Shown here piece after piece: positions 8,593 to 18,292 of a stretch of DNA of 64,000 bases. The DNA comes from Pseudomonadota bacterium (lineage in GTDB: Bacteria; Desulfobacterota; Desulfarculia; Desulfarculales; Desulfarculaceae), in assembly GCA_018896025.1 (NCBI GenBank), contig JAHIND010000035.1:186001-250000 (forward strand), written 5' to 3'. Each line of letters opens with the position of its first letter. Position 1 is the first letter of the stretch. Below the pieces are notes generated by a model. That model was given only the letters and a program-made list of their open reading frames with translations, did no database searches and was not told the origin of the DNA. Made by a program: the position numbers and the translations under genes.

Positions 8593-9597
8593 ATGGAGCC
8601 GGACCCGCGCTACCGTGAAATGGCCGCCCGCATCGGCCTGGGGCAATCGCCGCGCATCGCCGCCTTGTTCGCCATGCTGGCCGACTCGGACGAGGCCGAC
8701 CTCTTGCTGGCCCTGCCCGCGGACGTGCCCGGCGCGGCCCGGAAGCTGGGGCGCGAGCCGGCGGAGGTCCAGAAGATGGTGGACGAGTTGTTCCTCAAGG
8801 GCCTGGTGTTCCCCTCCCGCAAAACCGACCCTCCCCCCTGGCGCATGAGCCGCGACCTGGTGCAGTTCCACGACGCCACCATCCTCTGGCCCCAGGCCCC
8901 CCCGGAGTTCCTGGACCTGTGGCGCGAGTTCATGGACCAGGAATGGTACGCCATCGCCAAGACCATCGGCGCACAGGTGAAAAAACCCTTCACCAGGGTG
9001 ATCCCGGTGGGGGTGGCCATCGAGGCCCGCACCTCCATCCTCGACTTCGACTCCGTGGCCAAGATGATCGAAAAGGCCAGGAGCCTGGCGGTGACCAAGT
9101 GCACCTGCCGCCTGAGCATGCGCAACTGCGACCGCCCCTTGGAGGTGTGCTTGCAGGTGGACGGCGCGGCCGACTACAACCTGGCCCGGGGCACCGGCCG
9201 GGCGATCAGCCGTGAAGAGGCCCTGGACATCCTGCGCCGGTCCGAGGAGGCGGGCCTGGTCCACGTGACTCTCAACCGCCACGAGGGCAACAACTTCATC
9301 TGCAACTGCTGCCCCTGCTGTTGCCAGACCATGCCGGTGCTCATAGAGGGGGGCATCCGGGTGGTGGACCCCAGCCGCTTCGTGGCCGTGGTGGAGGCCG
9401 AGGAGTGCACCGCCTGCGGGGCCTGCCTGGAGCGCTGCTACTTTTCGGCCATATCCCTGGGCGAACAGGAGGGGGCCCCGGCAATGGTGGACCCGGAGCG
9501 CTGCATGGGCTGCGGCCTGTGCCTGATCACCTGCCCCACCGAGGCCCTGAGCCTGGGCGAGGCCCGTAGCCCCGCCTTCGTGCCGGGAGCGGCCTAG
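8593..9597 (+). CDS. Winged-helix/4Fe-4S dicluster protein divergent from aprBA
   Basis: A 334-residue protein. Residues about 35-75 look like a small winged-helix fold (DVPGAARKLGREPAEVQKM). A middle domain carries KCTCRLSMRNC near 180 and the dense cysteine run CNCCPCCC near 238. The C-terminus is a two-cluster ferredoxin (CTACGACLERC and CMGCGLCLITCP). GGAGGAG precedes the ATG. Related multi-cysteine ferredoxin proteins are common in sulfate reducers, but their function is poorly defined. Placement opposite aprBA and the DNA-binding-like N-terminus suggest a redox-responsive regulator; a soluble electron carrier is the alternative. Confidence 0.75.
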   Translation: MEPDPRYREMAARIGLGQSPRIAALFAMLADSDEADLLLALPADVPGAARKLGREPAEVQKMVDELFLKGLVFPSRKTDPPPWRMSRDLVQFHDATILWPQAPPEFLDLWREFMDQEWYAIAKTIGAQVKKPFTRVIPVGVAIEARTSILDFDSVAKMIEKARSLAVTKCTCRLSMRNCDRPLEVCLQVDGAADYNLARGTGRAISREEALDILRRSEEAGLVHVTLNRHEGNNFICNCCPCCCQTMPVLIEGGIRVVDPSRFVAVVEAEECTACGACLERCYFSAISLGEQEGAPAMVDPERCMGCGLCLITCPTEALSLGEARSPAFVPGAA

Positions 9598-9744
9598 TCC
9601 GCCGGAGTCGGCCGGGACGAGATGATAGTTAGTGACTATTCGCAATTGATGAGTTTTTTATAAAACAGCCCTAGTTTCATCAGAACGAGTTTTACATCCG
9701 AGCCTGGCGCAGCAGTTATGGAATTGGCGGGCTGGGAGGTGAAC
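9598..9744. other. Short AT-richer spacer upstream of the CoA-transferase
   Basis: A 147-base gap with an AT-rich stretch near 9622-9665. No clear terminator stem or promoter pair was recognised. Confidence 0.4.
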
Positions 9745-10905
9745 ATGGAGCGCGCCCTCGGCGGAGTCAAGATCCTCGATCTGTCCCTGAACCTGCCCGG
9801 CCTCTACCTGGCCTGGCTCATGGCCTGCATGGGAGCCCAGGTCCTGAAGGTGGAAAACCCGGTGGGCGGCGACTACAGCCGAGGCCTCTCCGGCGAAGGG
9901 GAAGGAGAATCGCCCTACTTCGCGGCCATCAACCGGGGCAAGAAAAGCCTGGCCCTGAACCTCAAGGACCCGGCCGGGCGCGATATCCTGCTGCGCCTGT
10001 TGGAAGATTACGACGTGTTGCTGGAGGGCTTCCGCCCAGGGGTGATGGCTCGCCTGGGCCTGGACCATTCCCTGCTCAGCCAGGTGCAGCCCCGCCTGAT
10101 CCATTTGTCCATCTCCGGCTACGGCCAACAGGGCTCCCTGGCTCAGCGGGCGGGCCACGACATCAACTACCTGGCCCTGGCCGGGGTGTTGGCGGCGACC
10201 GGGAGCTGCGACGGCGGCCTGGCCATCCCCGGAGTGCAGATAGCCGACCTGGCCGGGGGCTCGCTGTTGGGCCTCTCCGGGGTGTTGGCCGCCCTGTACC
10301 AGCGGGAGCGCACCGGCCGGGGCCAACACGTGGACGCGGCCATGTTCGACGGCTCGGTGTCCATGGCCACCCTGGTCTGGGCCGGGGTGCAGGCGGGCAT
10401 CGACGCCCCCCGCCCGGCGGGCATGACCCTCAACGGGGCCTTCCCCTGCTACAACCTCTACCGCACCAAGGACGGCGGCTGGTTCTCCCTGGGGGCCCTG
10501 GAGCCCAAGTTCTGGCAGGCCTTCTGCGCGGCGGTTCAGCGCCCGGACCTTTTGGACAAGCAGTTCGCCGGGCCGGAGGTCACCCAGGAGGTGGCGGCCA
10601 TCTTCGCCGGGCGCAGCCGCGATGAATGGACGGAGTTCTGGGCTGTCTACGACGCCTGCTGCGAGCCGGTGCTTTCCCTGCCCGAGGCGGTGGCCTCCCC
10701 CCTGGTGCGGGAGCGGGGCATGGTGGAGCCCCTGGACCAGGGGGTCCAACTGGCCTGCCCCCTGAAGATGTCCGGCTCACCCCTGGCCCCTACCGATCCA
10801 CCCCCGGCCCTGGGCCAGGACACCATGGCGGTCCTGGCCGGGCTGGGCCTCAGCCAAGCTGAAATAGAAAATATGGCCGGACGGGGAGTGGTGGGCCTGG
10901 CCTAG
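9745..10905 (+). CDS. CoA-transferase family III (CaiB/BaiF type)
   Basis: A 386-residue class III CoA-transferase. The N-terminal GGVKILDLS and KVENPVGGD motifs are typical. The catalytic aspartate is expected in GQHVDAAMFDGSVS near residues 192-205. These enzymes move CoA between carboxylic acids in the cytoplasm; the acid used here is unknown. A start at 9718 is possible, but the ATG at 9745 has GGGAGG six bases before it and begins the conserved part. It is convergent with the RNase gene, and the two stop codons share the sequence CTAG. Confidence 0.88.
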   Translation: MERALGGVKILDLSLNLPGLYLAWLMACMGAQVLKVENPVGGDYSRGLSGEGEGESPYFAAINRGKKSLALNLKDPAGRDILLRLLEDYDVLLEGFRPGVMARLGLDHSLLSQVQPRLIHLSISGYGQQGSLAQRAGHDINYLALAGVLAATGSCDGGLAIPGVQIADLAGGSLLGLSGVLAALYQRERTGRGQHVDAAMFDGSVSMATLVWAGVQAGIDAPRPAGMTLNGAFPCYNLYRTKDGGWFSLGALEPKFWQAFCAAVQRPDLLDKQFAGPEVTQEVAAIFAGRSRDEWTEFWAVYDACCEPVLSLPEAVASPLVRERGMVEPLDQGVQLACPLKMSGSPLAPTDPPPALGQDTMAVLAGLGLSQAEIENMAGRGVVGLA

Positions 10906-12866
10906 TCCTGGGCCCCTTGGGAGGCCTCGCCCTGATTCTCGCCCTGGGGCTCACCCTGGGGCTGCTCGTCGCCGGGCTCGCTCTTGGACTTGGCCTTGGC
11001 CCTGGCCCGGCGCTGGGCTCCGGAGGGGCGGCGGCGGCGGCGCTTCTTGGGCGCGGCCGGAGCGGCGTCCTGGGCCGGAGCTTGGCCGTTGGGCGGCTGC
11101 TCCGTGGGGCTGTCCACCGGCTGGCTGGGCGGCTCCTGGGGCGGGGCTGCCGGGGCCTCGGGCTGGGGCTTTTCGCCGCCCGCGGCCTTGGCCTCGGGGG
11201 CGGGGGTCGGTTTCTTGCGGCTGCGGCGGCGTTTGCGCCCGCTGGAAGCGGGTTTGGGCGATGCGGCTTCAGCTTGGGCCGGCTCCGGGGGCCTCGGCTT
11301 GGGCGCGGAGGCGGGGGCGGAACCGGAAGCGGGCGCGGGCGGCGGGGGGGCCGCCTGCTCCTGGGCCTGGGGCGGGGCGCACACGGACCAGGGATCGCCG
11401 CAGGCTTCGGTCTTGAACTCGTCCAGGGCCACCTCGTGGTCGGCCACCAGTTCCAAGCAAACTCCGCTGCTGGACTCCAGGCGGGATAGCTCCACCCTTT
11501 TCACGTTTTGCAGGTGGTGGGTCGTCTCCGGGGCCAGGCGCACCTTGAGCCCCTTGCCGCCGTATCCCCTGAGCTTGAGCTCCAGGTCTCTGAGCACCTT
11601 GCGGCCCAGGGCCTCGCTGGTGAGCAACAGGCCCCGGCCCTGGCACACCGGACAGGTGCGGGTGGAGCCGAAATCGATGGCCGGGCGGATGCGCTGGCGG
11701 CTCATCTCCAGCAGGCCGAAGCGGCTGATGTGGCCCACCGTGGTCTTGGCCTTGTCGCCCTTGAGGGCGTCGCCCAGGGCCTTGCGCACGTTGCGCTGGT
11801 TGGCCCGGTCGCGCATGTCTATGAAATCGATGACGATAAGCCCACCCAGGTCTCGCAGGCGCAACTGGCGGGCTATCTCGGCCGCCGCCTCCAGGTTCAC
11901 CGCCAGGGCGGTGTCTTCCAGTTGCCTACCCCCGGCGGTCTTGCCGGAGTTCACATCCACCGCCACCAGGGCCTCGGTGGGGCTTATGACGATGCTGCCC
12001 CCGGAGGGCAAGCGCACCGCGGGCTGGTAAACGCTCGAAATCTGCTCTTCCAGGGTGTACTTGGCGAAGATGGGCCGCTCCTGCCGGTATAGCTTGACGA
12101 TCTTCTTGCGCCGGGGGTTCACCGTGCCCACGAAGGTGCTCACCCGTTCGAACACCTCGGGGTCGTCCACCAGGATCTCGCTGAGGTCGGAGGTGAACAG
12201 GTCGCGCACCGTGCGCACCGCCAGTTCCTCTTCCTTATGGATGAGGGTGCGGGGCTTGGCTTCCTTGCCCCGGTTCTCCAGGTCTTCCCACAAGCGCAGG
12301 AGTTGCTTGAGGTTGGTGGTCAGGTCCCGCTTGCTGCGCCCCTCGGCGGCGGTGCGGGCGATGACCCCCAGCTCCCCCGGCCGCTCCAGGGAATCGAGCA
12401 CTTCCTTGATGCGGCTGCGCTCCTTCTCGTCGGCGATCTGGCGGGAAACCCCCACGTGGGAGTGACCCGGGGTAAGCACCAGGTACTGGCCGGGTATGGA
12501 CAAATGGGTGGTCAGGGCCGCGCCCTTGTTACCGGTCTCTTCCTTGACCACCTGCACCAGGAGCTGGCGGCCCTTCTTGAGAACCTCCTGCAAGGGCGGC
12601 AGGCCCTTGGCCGGGGCCTGGTGATCGCCCCAAAGGTCGTTGCGCAGGTCGGCTATCTGGAGGAATCCGTGCTTGGGCCGCCCGTAATCTATGAAAGCGG
12701 CCTGGAGGCTGGGCTCCACGTTGGCCACCACACCCTTGTAGATGTTGCCCCTGGTCTGGGCCTGGGCGGCGGTCTCAACATAAAAGGCCTCCAAGCGGCC
12801 CTCCTCAACCACCGCCACCCGCAGTTCCTCAACCCCGGTGGCGTTTATGAGCATCTTGCGTGACAT
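10902..12866 (-). CDS. rng: Ribonuclease G/E family endoribonuclease
   Basis: A 654-residue protein. The S1 RNA-binding domain lies near 35-130 (GNIYKGVVANVEPSLQAAF). The RNase E/G catalytic core has VDVNSG near 305 and the second metal ligand region FIDMRD near 345. The Zn-link motif CPVCQGRG is near 405. The last 150 residues are Pro/Ala/Glu-rich with Lys/Arg blocks, a disordered tail like the RNA- or protein-binding tails of RNase E. This gives a length between RNase G (about 490) and full RNase E. Expected roles are rRNA processing and mRNA decay. Confidence 0.92.
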   Translation of the reverse strand: MSRKMLINATGVEELRVAVVEEGRLEAFYVETAAQAQTRGNIYKGVVANVEPSLQAAFIDYGRPKHGFLQIADLRNDLWGDHQAPAKGLPPLQEVLKKGRQLLVQVVKEETGNKGAALTTHLSIPGQYLVLTPGHSHVGVSRQIADEKERSRIKEVLDSLERPGELGVIARTAAEGRSKRDLTTNLKQLLRLWEDLENRGKEAKPRTLIHKEEELAVRTVRDLFTSDLSEILVDDPEVFERVSTFVGTVNPRRKKIVKLYRQERPIFAKYTLEEQISSVYQPAVRLPSGGSIVISPTEALVAVDVNSGKTAGGRQLEDTALAVNLEAAAEIARQLRLRDLGGLIVIDFIDMRDRANQRNVRKALGDALKGDKAKTTVGHISRFGLLEMSRQRIRPAIDFGSTRTCPVCQGRGLLLTSEALGRKVLRDLELKLRGYGGKGLKVRLAPETTHHLQNVKRVELSRLESSSGVCLELVADHEVALDEFKTEACGDPWSVCAPPQAQEQAAPPPPAPASGSAPASAPKPRPPEPAQAEAASPKPASSGRKRRRSRKKPTPAPEAKAAGGEKPQPEAPAAPPQEPPSQPVDSPTEQPPNGQAPAQDAAPAAPKKRRRRRPSGAQRRARAKAKSKSEPGDEQPQGEPQGENQGEASQGAQD

Positions 12867-12998
12867 GTAGGCCAGCTTACCCGAATGCTTGAATTTTTGC
12901 TATGCAGTCGTAACAAAGTTTTTTATATGAATCCGCCGGGCGCCAAGGGGTCCGGACCCGGCGCGGCCAGGTCCGGACCACCTGTTTCGCCGTGAAAA
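12867..12998. other. Spacer with a GC palindrome
   Basis: A 132-base gap between two minus-strand genes. The palindrome GGTCCGGACC occurs twice (near 12949 and 12971) beside GGCGC blocks. It can fold as a GC-rich hairpin after the activase gene, but no T-run follows, so I do not call a terminator. Confidence 0.35.
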
Positions 12999-15900
12999 TC
13001 AGTTCTCGCGGGCCTGTTGGAACTGGCGCACTTGGTGCATGAAGGCCTCCAGGCGAATGCGGCTGCCGCTCTGCTCCTGGCCGTCCATGGCCATGGGCAA
13101 AAACGGCAGGTTGCCGTGGTCCTCCCGGAAGCGTTTCATCAGGGCGTTTACTATGGTGCCGGGCATACAGGTGAAGGGAATCACGTTGATTACCCCCGAG
13201 GCCCCTCGGCTGAGCATGTCCCGGCTCTTGCCCAGGGAGAGGATGGCCTCGCCCTCGAAGCTGGGCTCCAGGTAGGGGTGGGCCATCTTGAGCACCGCCT
13301 TGACCGGGGGCTCGTGCAGGGTCTTGAGGGACCCGGCCCAGGGTTTGGCCAGGGTGCGCTCGTCCTTGTGCTGGAAGTAGTTCTCCAAAAGGGTGCCGAT
13401 GAGGGCCTGGCGTTTCTTGAGCATCCTGGCCCGCACCGCGGAGGTGTAGTTGGTGTAGAGCACCCACTCGCCGATGGTGGGGGTCCAGGCCTCGCCGCCC
13501 AGGGACTCCACGGTGCGCACGATGTCTTCGTTGGCAAAGCGGTTGGCCCGGGTGTAGATCTCGCCCACCACTCCCACCAGGGGCCGGTGGTTGTCCCCGG
13601 AGCGCCGAACCGCCGCGAACTCGCCCCTGGCCTCGGCCATCACCGGCTGGAGGTCGCCCTTGCGGCCCATCACCTCGGCCACCCTGGCCAGCATGTGACG
13701 GTAGATCTCGTCGCCATCGCCGGGGTTGGCCTCGTAGGGCCGGGTCTCGTGCAGGGCCTTCTCGAGCAGGTCCACCGCCACCATGCCCTGCCAGGCCAGG
13801 CGGGTGAAGCCGCTGCCCCCCACCATGCCCAGCTCCTTGTAGAACACCTCTGACTGGTCCGGGGAGTAGATGCGGGCCTCCTCGAAGCCCAGCTCGTCCA
13901 GGATCAGGCGGTGGTAGCGGTGATACTGGCCGAAGCGGCAGGGGCCGGTGCCGCCGGGCATGAAGAAGGCCACCTCCTTGGGCGGCACCTTCTTATCCAT
14001 GAGCAGCTTAAGAAGGTCGCCGGTGGTCAGGGCGCAGGGGTAGCACTCCTTGCCCGAGGTGTAGCGGCGGCCAAGCTCCAGGGTGCGCTGGTCGCTCTCG
14101 GGCAAGACCTCGGCGTGGCCCCCGCAGGCGGCGAAAGCGGCGGCCACGGCCACCGCGTGGTCGGTCATGGGCGGGATGTAGATGGTGCGCTCGCCGGGCT
14201 TGATGTTGCGCCGCCTGGCCGGCTTGGCCGAGGGCGGGGCGGTGATCACGTTGCCCAGGGAGTCCAGGAAGGCCTCCAAACGGGTGATGGCCCCCACGTC
14301 GGCCGAGTGCTCGTCGATCTCTATCTCCAGGAAGGGCTTTCCCTCCATGATGCGTCTGAAGAAGTGGCCGATAAAGCTGTCCGGGCCGCAGCCGAAGTTG
14401 GTGATGTACACCGCGTGCAAACGGGGGTCTGACCGCACCTCCAAGGCCGAGGCCAGGATCTTCTGGCCGTAGCGCCAGTACATTTCCGACAGCTCGGGGT
14501 GGCCCATGTGCTGGTCCAGGTCCAGGAAGTCCATGGGTATGGAAAAGACCCCCAAATGGCGCATCTTCTGGGGGATGCCCAGGTTCAGGCCGGGGTCGGC
14601 CCCGTTGTAGGGGCGGCTGATCACCACCATGGCCCGGTCGCCGGGCTTCATGGAGGCCAAGACCTCCTTGCCCCGAGCCACCAAACGGCGGTTGAAGTCT
14701 TGCTGGGCCTCCCAACCGGCGGCGATGGCCTGGCTGAGCCCTCTGGTGCCCGCCCCCAGGCGCTTGGCCAGGGCCTTGAGATCGGAGCGCATGGTGCCCG
14801 CGTCATAGCCGAAGCGCAGGGCGGTGTCGATAAGCTCGCTCTTGCCGAAGTCCAGGGCCGCCGGGGCGGTGTAGCACAGGGTCTGGGCGTAGGGGCACAC
14901 CTGGCCGTAGGTCAGCTCGTTGCCCGGCGCGGGCAGATTTATCAAGGAGGGCAGGAGAATCTTCTCCACCCCGGACTCGATTAGCTCGGCCAGGTGGCCG
15001 TGGGCCACCTTAATAGGGAAACAGGGCTCGTTGACCACCGCCTCCACGCCTTTGTGGATCAGGCGCTTGGTGCTGGGGCCGGAGACCTGCACCTCAAAGC
15101 CCAGGCTGTTTAAAAAGGCGCTGAAGAAGGGCAGCCACTCGCGGAAGAACATGGTGCGGGGGATGCCGATCACGCCCTTTTTGCGCACCGGGTCCACCGG
15201 CCCCGCGTAAGAAAGCAAGAGCTCCTCGCGCTCGGCGAACAGATCGGGGATGTCCTCGCGCACCTGGGCGTCGCGATCCACGTCGTATTTTTCGCAGCGG
15301 GAGCCGTAGAACAGGGGCTTGGCCAGGCCCTCCACCTTTACCTTGCGGATGGAGCAGGTGTTGGGGCAGCCGGAACACTCGAAGGTGGTGATCTCGTAGC
15401 CGGTCTCGCTCACCGCGAAGCCCTTGAAGGAGCTCTCTTTCCAGGTGCGCTCGCGCATGGACAACAGCGCCGCGCCGATGGCCCCGGTGACGTCGTGGTG
15501 GGGCGGCACGATAATGGGGCGGCCGGTCACCGCCTCGAAGGCGGCCACGATGCCCTGGTTGGCCGCCGTGGCCCCCTGGTAGAAGATGCGCTTGCCGATC
15601 TTGCGGTCTTCCACCACCTTGTTCAGATAGTTGTGCACGATGGAATAGCTGAGGCCCGCCACCAGGTCGTCGATCTCCGCCCCGGAGGCTTGGTGGGACA
15701 CCAGGTCCGACTCCATGAACACGGTGCAGCGCTCGCCCATGCGCACCGGGTTGGACGCACCCAGGGCCCGGGAGCCGAACTCGCCCTTGATCTGGATGCC
15801 CAGCTTTTCGGCCTGCTCCTCCAGGAAGCTGCCGGTGCCCGCCGCGCAGACCTTGTTCATCATGAAGTCGACGATGGCCCCGTTTTCCAGGGAGATGTAC

Positions 15901-17207
15901 TTGGAGTCCTGGCCGCCGATCTCGAAGATGGTGTCCACCTCGGGGTCGATGTGGGCGGCGGCGGTGGCCTGGGCGGTGATCTCGTTGCGCACGATGTCCG
16001 CCCCGATAAAGTCGGCGGTGAGGTAGCGCCCCGAGCCGGTGGTGCCCGCGCCCAGGATGGTCACCCGGTCGCCGATCTCGGCCCCGGCCAGGCGCAGGCC
16101 CTCCTTGACCGCCTCCAGGGGACGCCCGGCGGTGAGCAGGTATTGCTTGGAGAGCACCCTCCCCTGTTCGTCGATCACCACCACGTTGGTGGAGATAGAG
16201 CCCACGTCCACTCCCAGGTAGCCGACGAGTTGGCCCTCGGGCACCTGGATTTTTTGCAGGTCCTTGATGTGATGATCCCCCAGCTTGAGCCGGGGCAGGC
16301 GCTTGGTCTCGCCCGCCGCCTCGGCCGCCCGGCGCTGCAAGTCCTCCAGCCCGGTCATGGGGGCCACCAGGCCCTTGTCCTGGGCGAACAGGGCCGCGCC
16401 CATGGCCCCCACGCAGCCGAAATCCGGGGGCACCAGAAGCTCGCCGTCCTCCAGAGCCAGTATCTCCTTGAGGGCTCGGTGCACCCCCTGGTTGGCCGCC
16501 ACCCCGCCGATGAAGGCCACCGGCGGCACCACCTTCTTGCCCTTGGCGATGTTGGACTTTAGGTTGCGGGCCATGGCAAAGCACAGCCCGGCCACGATGT
16601 CGTAGTCCGGGGTGGCTTCCTGCTGCAAATGGATCATGTCGCTCTTGGCGAACACAGAGCAACGCCCGGCCAGGCGCGGCGGATTGGCGCTGTTCATGGC
16701 GATCTCGGAGAACTGCTCGATGGTCAGTTGCAAACGGTGGGACTGCTGGTCCAGGAACGAACCGGTGCCCGCCGCGCACATGGTGTTCATGGCGAAGTCT
16801 TCGATGCGCAGCCCGCCGTCCGGGCCGGGGCTCACCAGGATGAGCTTGGCGTCCTCGCCGCCCATGTCGATGATGGTGTGGGCCTGGGGGCACAGCCGCT
16901 GCACTCCCCTGGCGGCGGCGATGATTTCGTTGACCACCTCGCCGCCCAGCAGGGGGGCCAGGGTGGGGGCTCCGCTGCCGGTGACCGCCACCGCAGCGAA
17001 ACAATCGCGGCCGAAGCGCTCCAGCACTTCGCCCAAAACTTGGCTGGCCACGGCCAGGGGCCGCCCCTTGGTGCGGGTGTAGTCGGCCAACAGTATTTGG
17101 CCGTCATGGTCCAGCACCACCGTGTCCAGGCTGACCGAGCCCACGTCCAGGCCCAGGTAAAGTTTGCCCTTATCCGCCACTTGCGAGCTAACGGAGGATT
17201 CGCTCAT
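12999..17207 (-). CDS. Tandem activase/2-hydroxyacyl-CoA dehydratase-like fusion (BcrAD/BadFG, DUF2229)
   Basis: A 1402-residue fusion. Two ASKHA-fold activase domains of the BcrA/HgdC family lie at about 15-290 and 325-585. Each has the N-terminal nucleotide motif (LGLDVGSVS; LGVDVGSIS), IIDMGGEDAK or IFEIGGQDSK, and the cluster-binding NTMCAAGTGSF or NKVCAAGTGSF. A DUF2229-type domain (about 660-880) with NEPCFP and QVCPYAQTLC is followed by a HgdB-like part with NFGCGPDSF and GKECYPC. Such fusions couple ATP hydrolysis to low-potential electron transfer, and the substrate of this class is unknown. It lies 21 bases after the radical SAM gene and is probably co-transcribed with it. All expected cysteines are present. 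Confidence 0.88.
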   Translation of the reverse strand: MSESSVSSQVADKGKLYLGLDVGSVSLDTVVLDHDGQILLADYTRTKGRPLAVASQVLGEVLERFGRDCFAAVAVTGSGAPTLAPLLGGEVVNEIIAAARGVQRLCPQAHTIIDMGGEDAKLILVSPGPDGGLRIEDFAMNTMCAAGTGSFLDQQSHRLQLTIEQFSEIAMNSANPPRLAGRCSVFAKSDMIHLQQEATPDYDIVAGLCFAMARNLKSNIAKGKKVVPPVAFIGGVAANQGVHRALKEILALEDGELLVPPDFGCVGAMGAALFAQDKGLVAPMTGLEDLQRRAAEAAGETKRLPRLKLGDHHIKDLQKIQVPEGQLVGYLGVDVGSISTNVVVIDEQGRVLSKQYLLTAGRPLEAVKEGLRLAGAEIGDRVTILGAGTTGSGRYLTADFIGADIVRNEITAQATAAAHIDPEVDTIFEIGGQDSKYISLENGAIVDFMMNKVCAAGTGSFLEEQAEKLGIQIKGEFGSRALGASNPVRMGERCTVFMESDLVSHQASGAEIDDLVAGLSYSIVHNYLNKVVEDRKIGKRIFYQGATAANQGIVAAFEAVTGRPIIVPPHHDVTGAIGAALLSMRERTWKESSFKGFAVSETGYEITTFECSGCPNTCSIRKVKVEGLAKPLFYGSRCEKYDVDRDAQVREDIPDLFAEREELLLSYAGPVDPVRKKGVIGIPRTMFFREWLPFFSAFLNSLGFEVQVSGPSTKRLIHKGVEAVVNEPCFPIKVAHGHLAELIESGVEKILLPSLINLPAPGNELTYGQVCPYAQTLCYTAPAALDFGKSELIDTALRFGYDAGTMRSDLKALAKRLGAGTRGLSQAIAAGWEAQQDFNRRLVARGKEVLASMKPGDRAMVVISRPYNGADPGLNLGIPQKMRHLGVFSIPMDFLDLDQHMGHPELSEMYWRYGQKILASALEVRSDPRLHAVYITNFGCGPDSFIGHFFRRIMEGKPFLEIEIDEHSADVGAITRLEAFLDSLGNVITAPPSAKPARRRNIKPGERTIYIPPMTDHAVAVAAAFAACGGHAEVLPESDQRTLELGRRYTSGKECYPCALTTGDLLKLLMDKKVPPKEVAFFMPGGTGPCRFGQYHRYHRLILDELGFEEARIYSPDQSEVFYKELGMVGGSGFTRLAWQGMVAVDLLEKALHETRPYEANPGDGDEIYRHMLARVAEVMGRKGDLQPVMAEARGEFAAVRRSGDNHRPLVGVVGEIYTRANRFANEDIVRTVESLGGEAWTPTIGEWVLYTNYTSAVRARMLKKRQALIGTLLENYFQHKDERTLAKPWAGSLKTLHEPPVKAVLKMAHPYLEPSFEGEAILSLGKSRDMLSRGASGVINVIPFTCMPGTIVNALMKRFREDHGNLPFLPMAMDGQEQSGSRIRLEAFMHQVRQFQQAREN

Positions 17208-17228
17208 GCCGCACCTTTCTTGATGATC

Positions 17229-18167
17229 CTACAAACCCCGATAAAAAATCTCGCCCCCGAAATCTTCCGCCCGCACCTTGCCTTGGCGGGCCAGTTCGTG
17301 CAAAAGCCGCTCAGCCCGCTCCGGTTGCACCCCGGCCATGGCCGCCACGTCGGAGATGGTGCAGGGCCTGCGCCGGGTCATCTCTTGCACCTGGCGCTCC
17401 AGGTCCCCCCGGTCGCCGGCGGACGCCGCCCGGGGCGGGGCGGTGACCGTGCAGGGCAGGCCGAAGCCCGCCGCTATCTCTTCCAGGCGCTCCAGGGAAA
17501 GGGCCCCCACTCCGGGAACCGCCGGTGGGCGGATAACCGTGTTGAGCTGAACCAACTCCGGACCGATCTCCTGGGCGGTGGCGGCCAGGGCCGCCAGGTG
17601 CTCCGGGGCATCGTTTATGCCCGAGGCCAGAAGAATCTCCAGCCACAGGCGCCCGCCGTACTCGCGGGCAAAGGCCTTAAGGCCTTCTATGATCTCGCTT
17701 ATTATAAGCCCAGGGGCGGGCCTATTGATTGTTTCAAATATTTTTTGGTCCACCGCGTCCAGGCTGGGGATCACCACGTCGGCCCCGGTCAGGTCCCGGC
17801 GCACCTGGGGATCGGTCATGAGCACCCCGTTGGTGAGCACCGCCACCCGGCAAGGGCTCATGCGCTTGAGCTCGCTGATGACCCGGCCCAGCTCCAGATG
17901 CAGGGTGGGCTCGCCGCTGCCGGCCAGGGTCACGAAGTCCGGCGGGGTCTCCATCTCGCCCAGGCGCTTTTCCACCTGGGCCAACACCTCGTCGGCATCG
18001 CGGAACAGTCCGCGCTGGGCGGTGTGCATAGTGGTGCGTCCCAGCTCGCAGTAGATGCAATCCAGGGGGCAGGTTTTGGGATAGACCAAATCCACCCCCA
18101 GGCTCAGCCCCAACCTGCGGCTGGGCACCGGCCCGAAGACGGCCTGTTGGCCGCTGGAACCACTCAC
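17229..18167 (-). CDS. Radical SAM protein (COG0731-like) with C-terminal helical domain
   Basis: A 312-residue protein. The radical SAM motif is CPLDCIYC near residues 31-38, preceded by GPVPSRRLG, and ALGGSGEPTLH-like LAGSGEPTLH lies near 80. This family resembles the COG0731 group (wyosine-synthase-like radical SAM), but in bacteria its role is not settled. The last 60 residues look like a winged-helix segment (ISDVAAMAGVQPERAERLL). An in-frame ATG lies at 18230, but GTG at 18167 has GGGAGG seven bases upstream, so I chose GTG. It precedes the 1402-residue activase fusion by 21 bases. Confidence 0.8.
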   Translation of the reverse strand: MSGSSGQQAVFGPVPSRRLGLSLGVDLVYPKTCPLDCIYCELGRTTMHTAQRGLFRDADEVLAQVEKRLGEMETPPDFVTLAGSGEPTLHLELGRVISELKRMSPCRVAVLTNGVLMTDPQVRRDLTGADVVIPSLDAVDQKIFETINRPAPGLIISEIIEGLKAFAREYGGRLWLEILLASGINDAPEHLAALAATAQEIGPELVQLNTVIRPPAVPGVGALSLERLEEIAAGFGLPCTVTAPPRAASAGDRGDLERQVQEMTRRRPCTISDVAAMAGVQPERAERLLHELARQGKVRAEDFGGEIFYRGL

Positions 18168-18292
18168 TTTTATTCCTCCCGCCTTCCAAGGTTTGGGGCC
18201 GCTTAAATGTTCGTCCTTGGCCGCCCGCATGTCAAGCGGCTCCCTGCCTTGGCCGGTTTACAGTTTGGAGGGCCTCAGGTAGACTCAACCCC

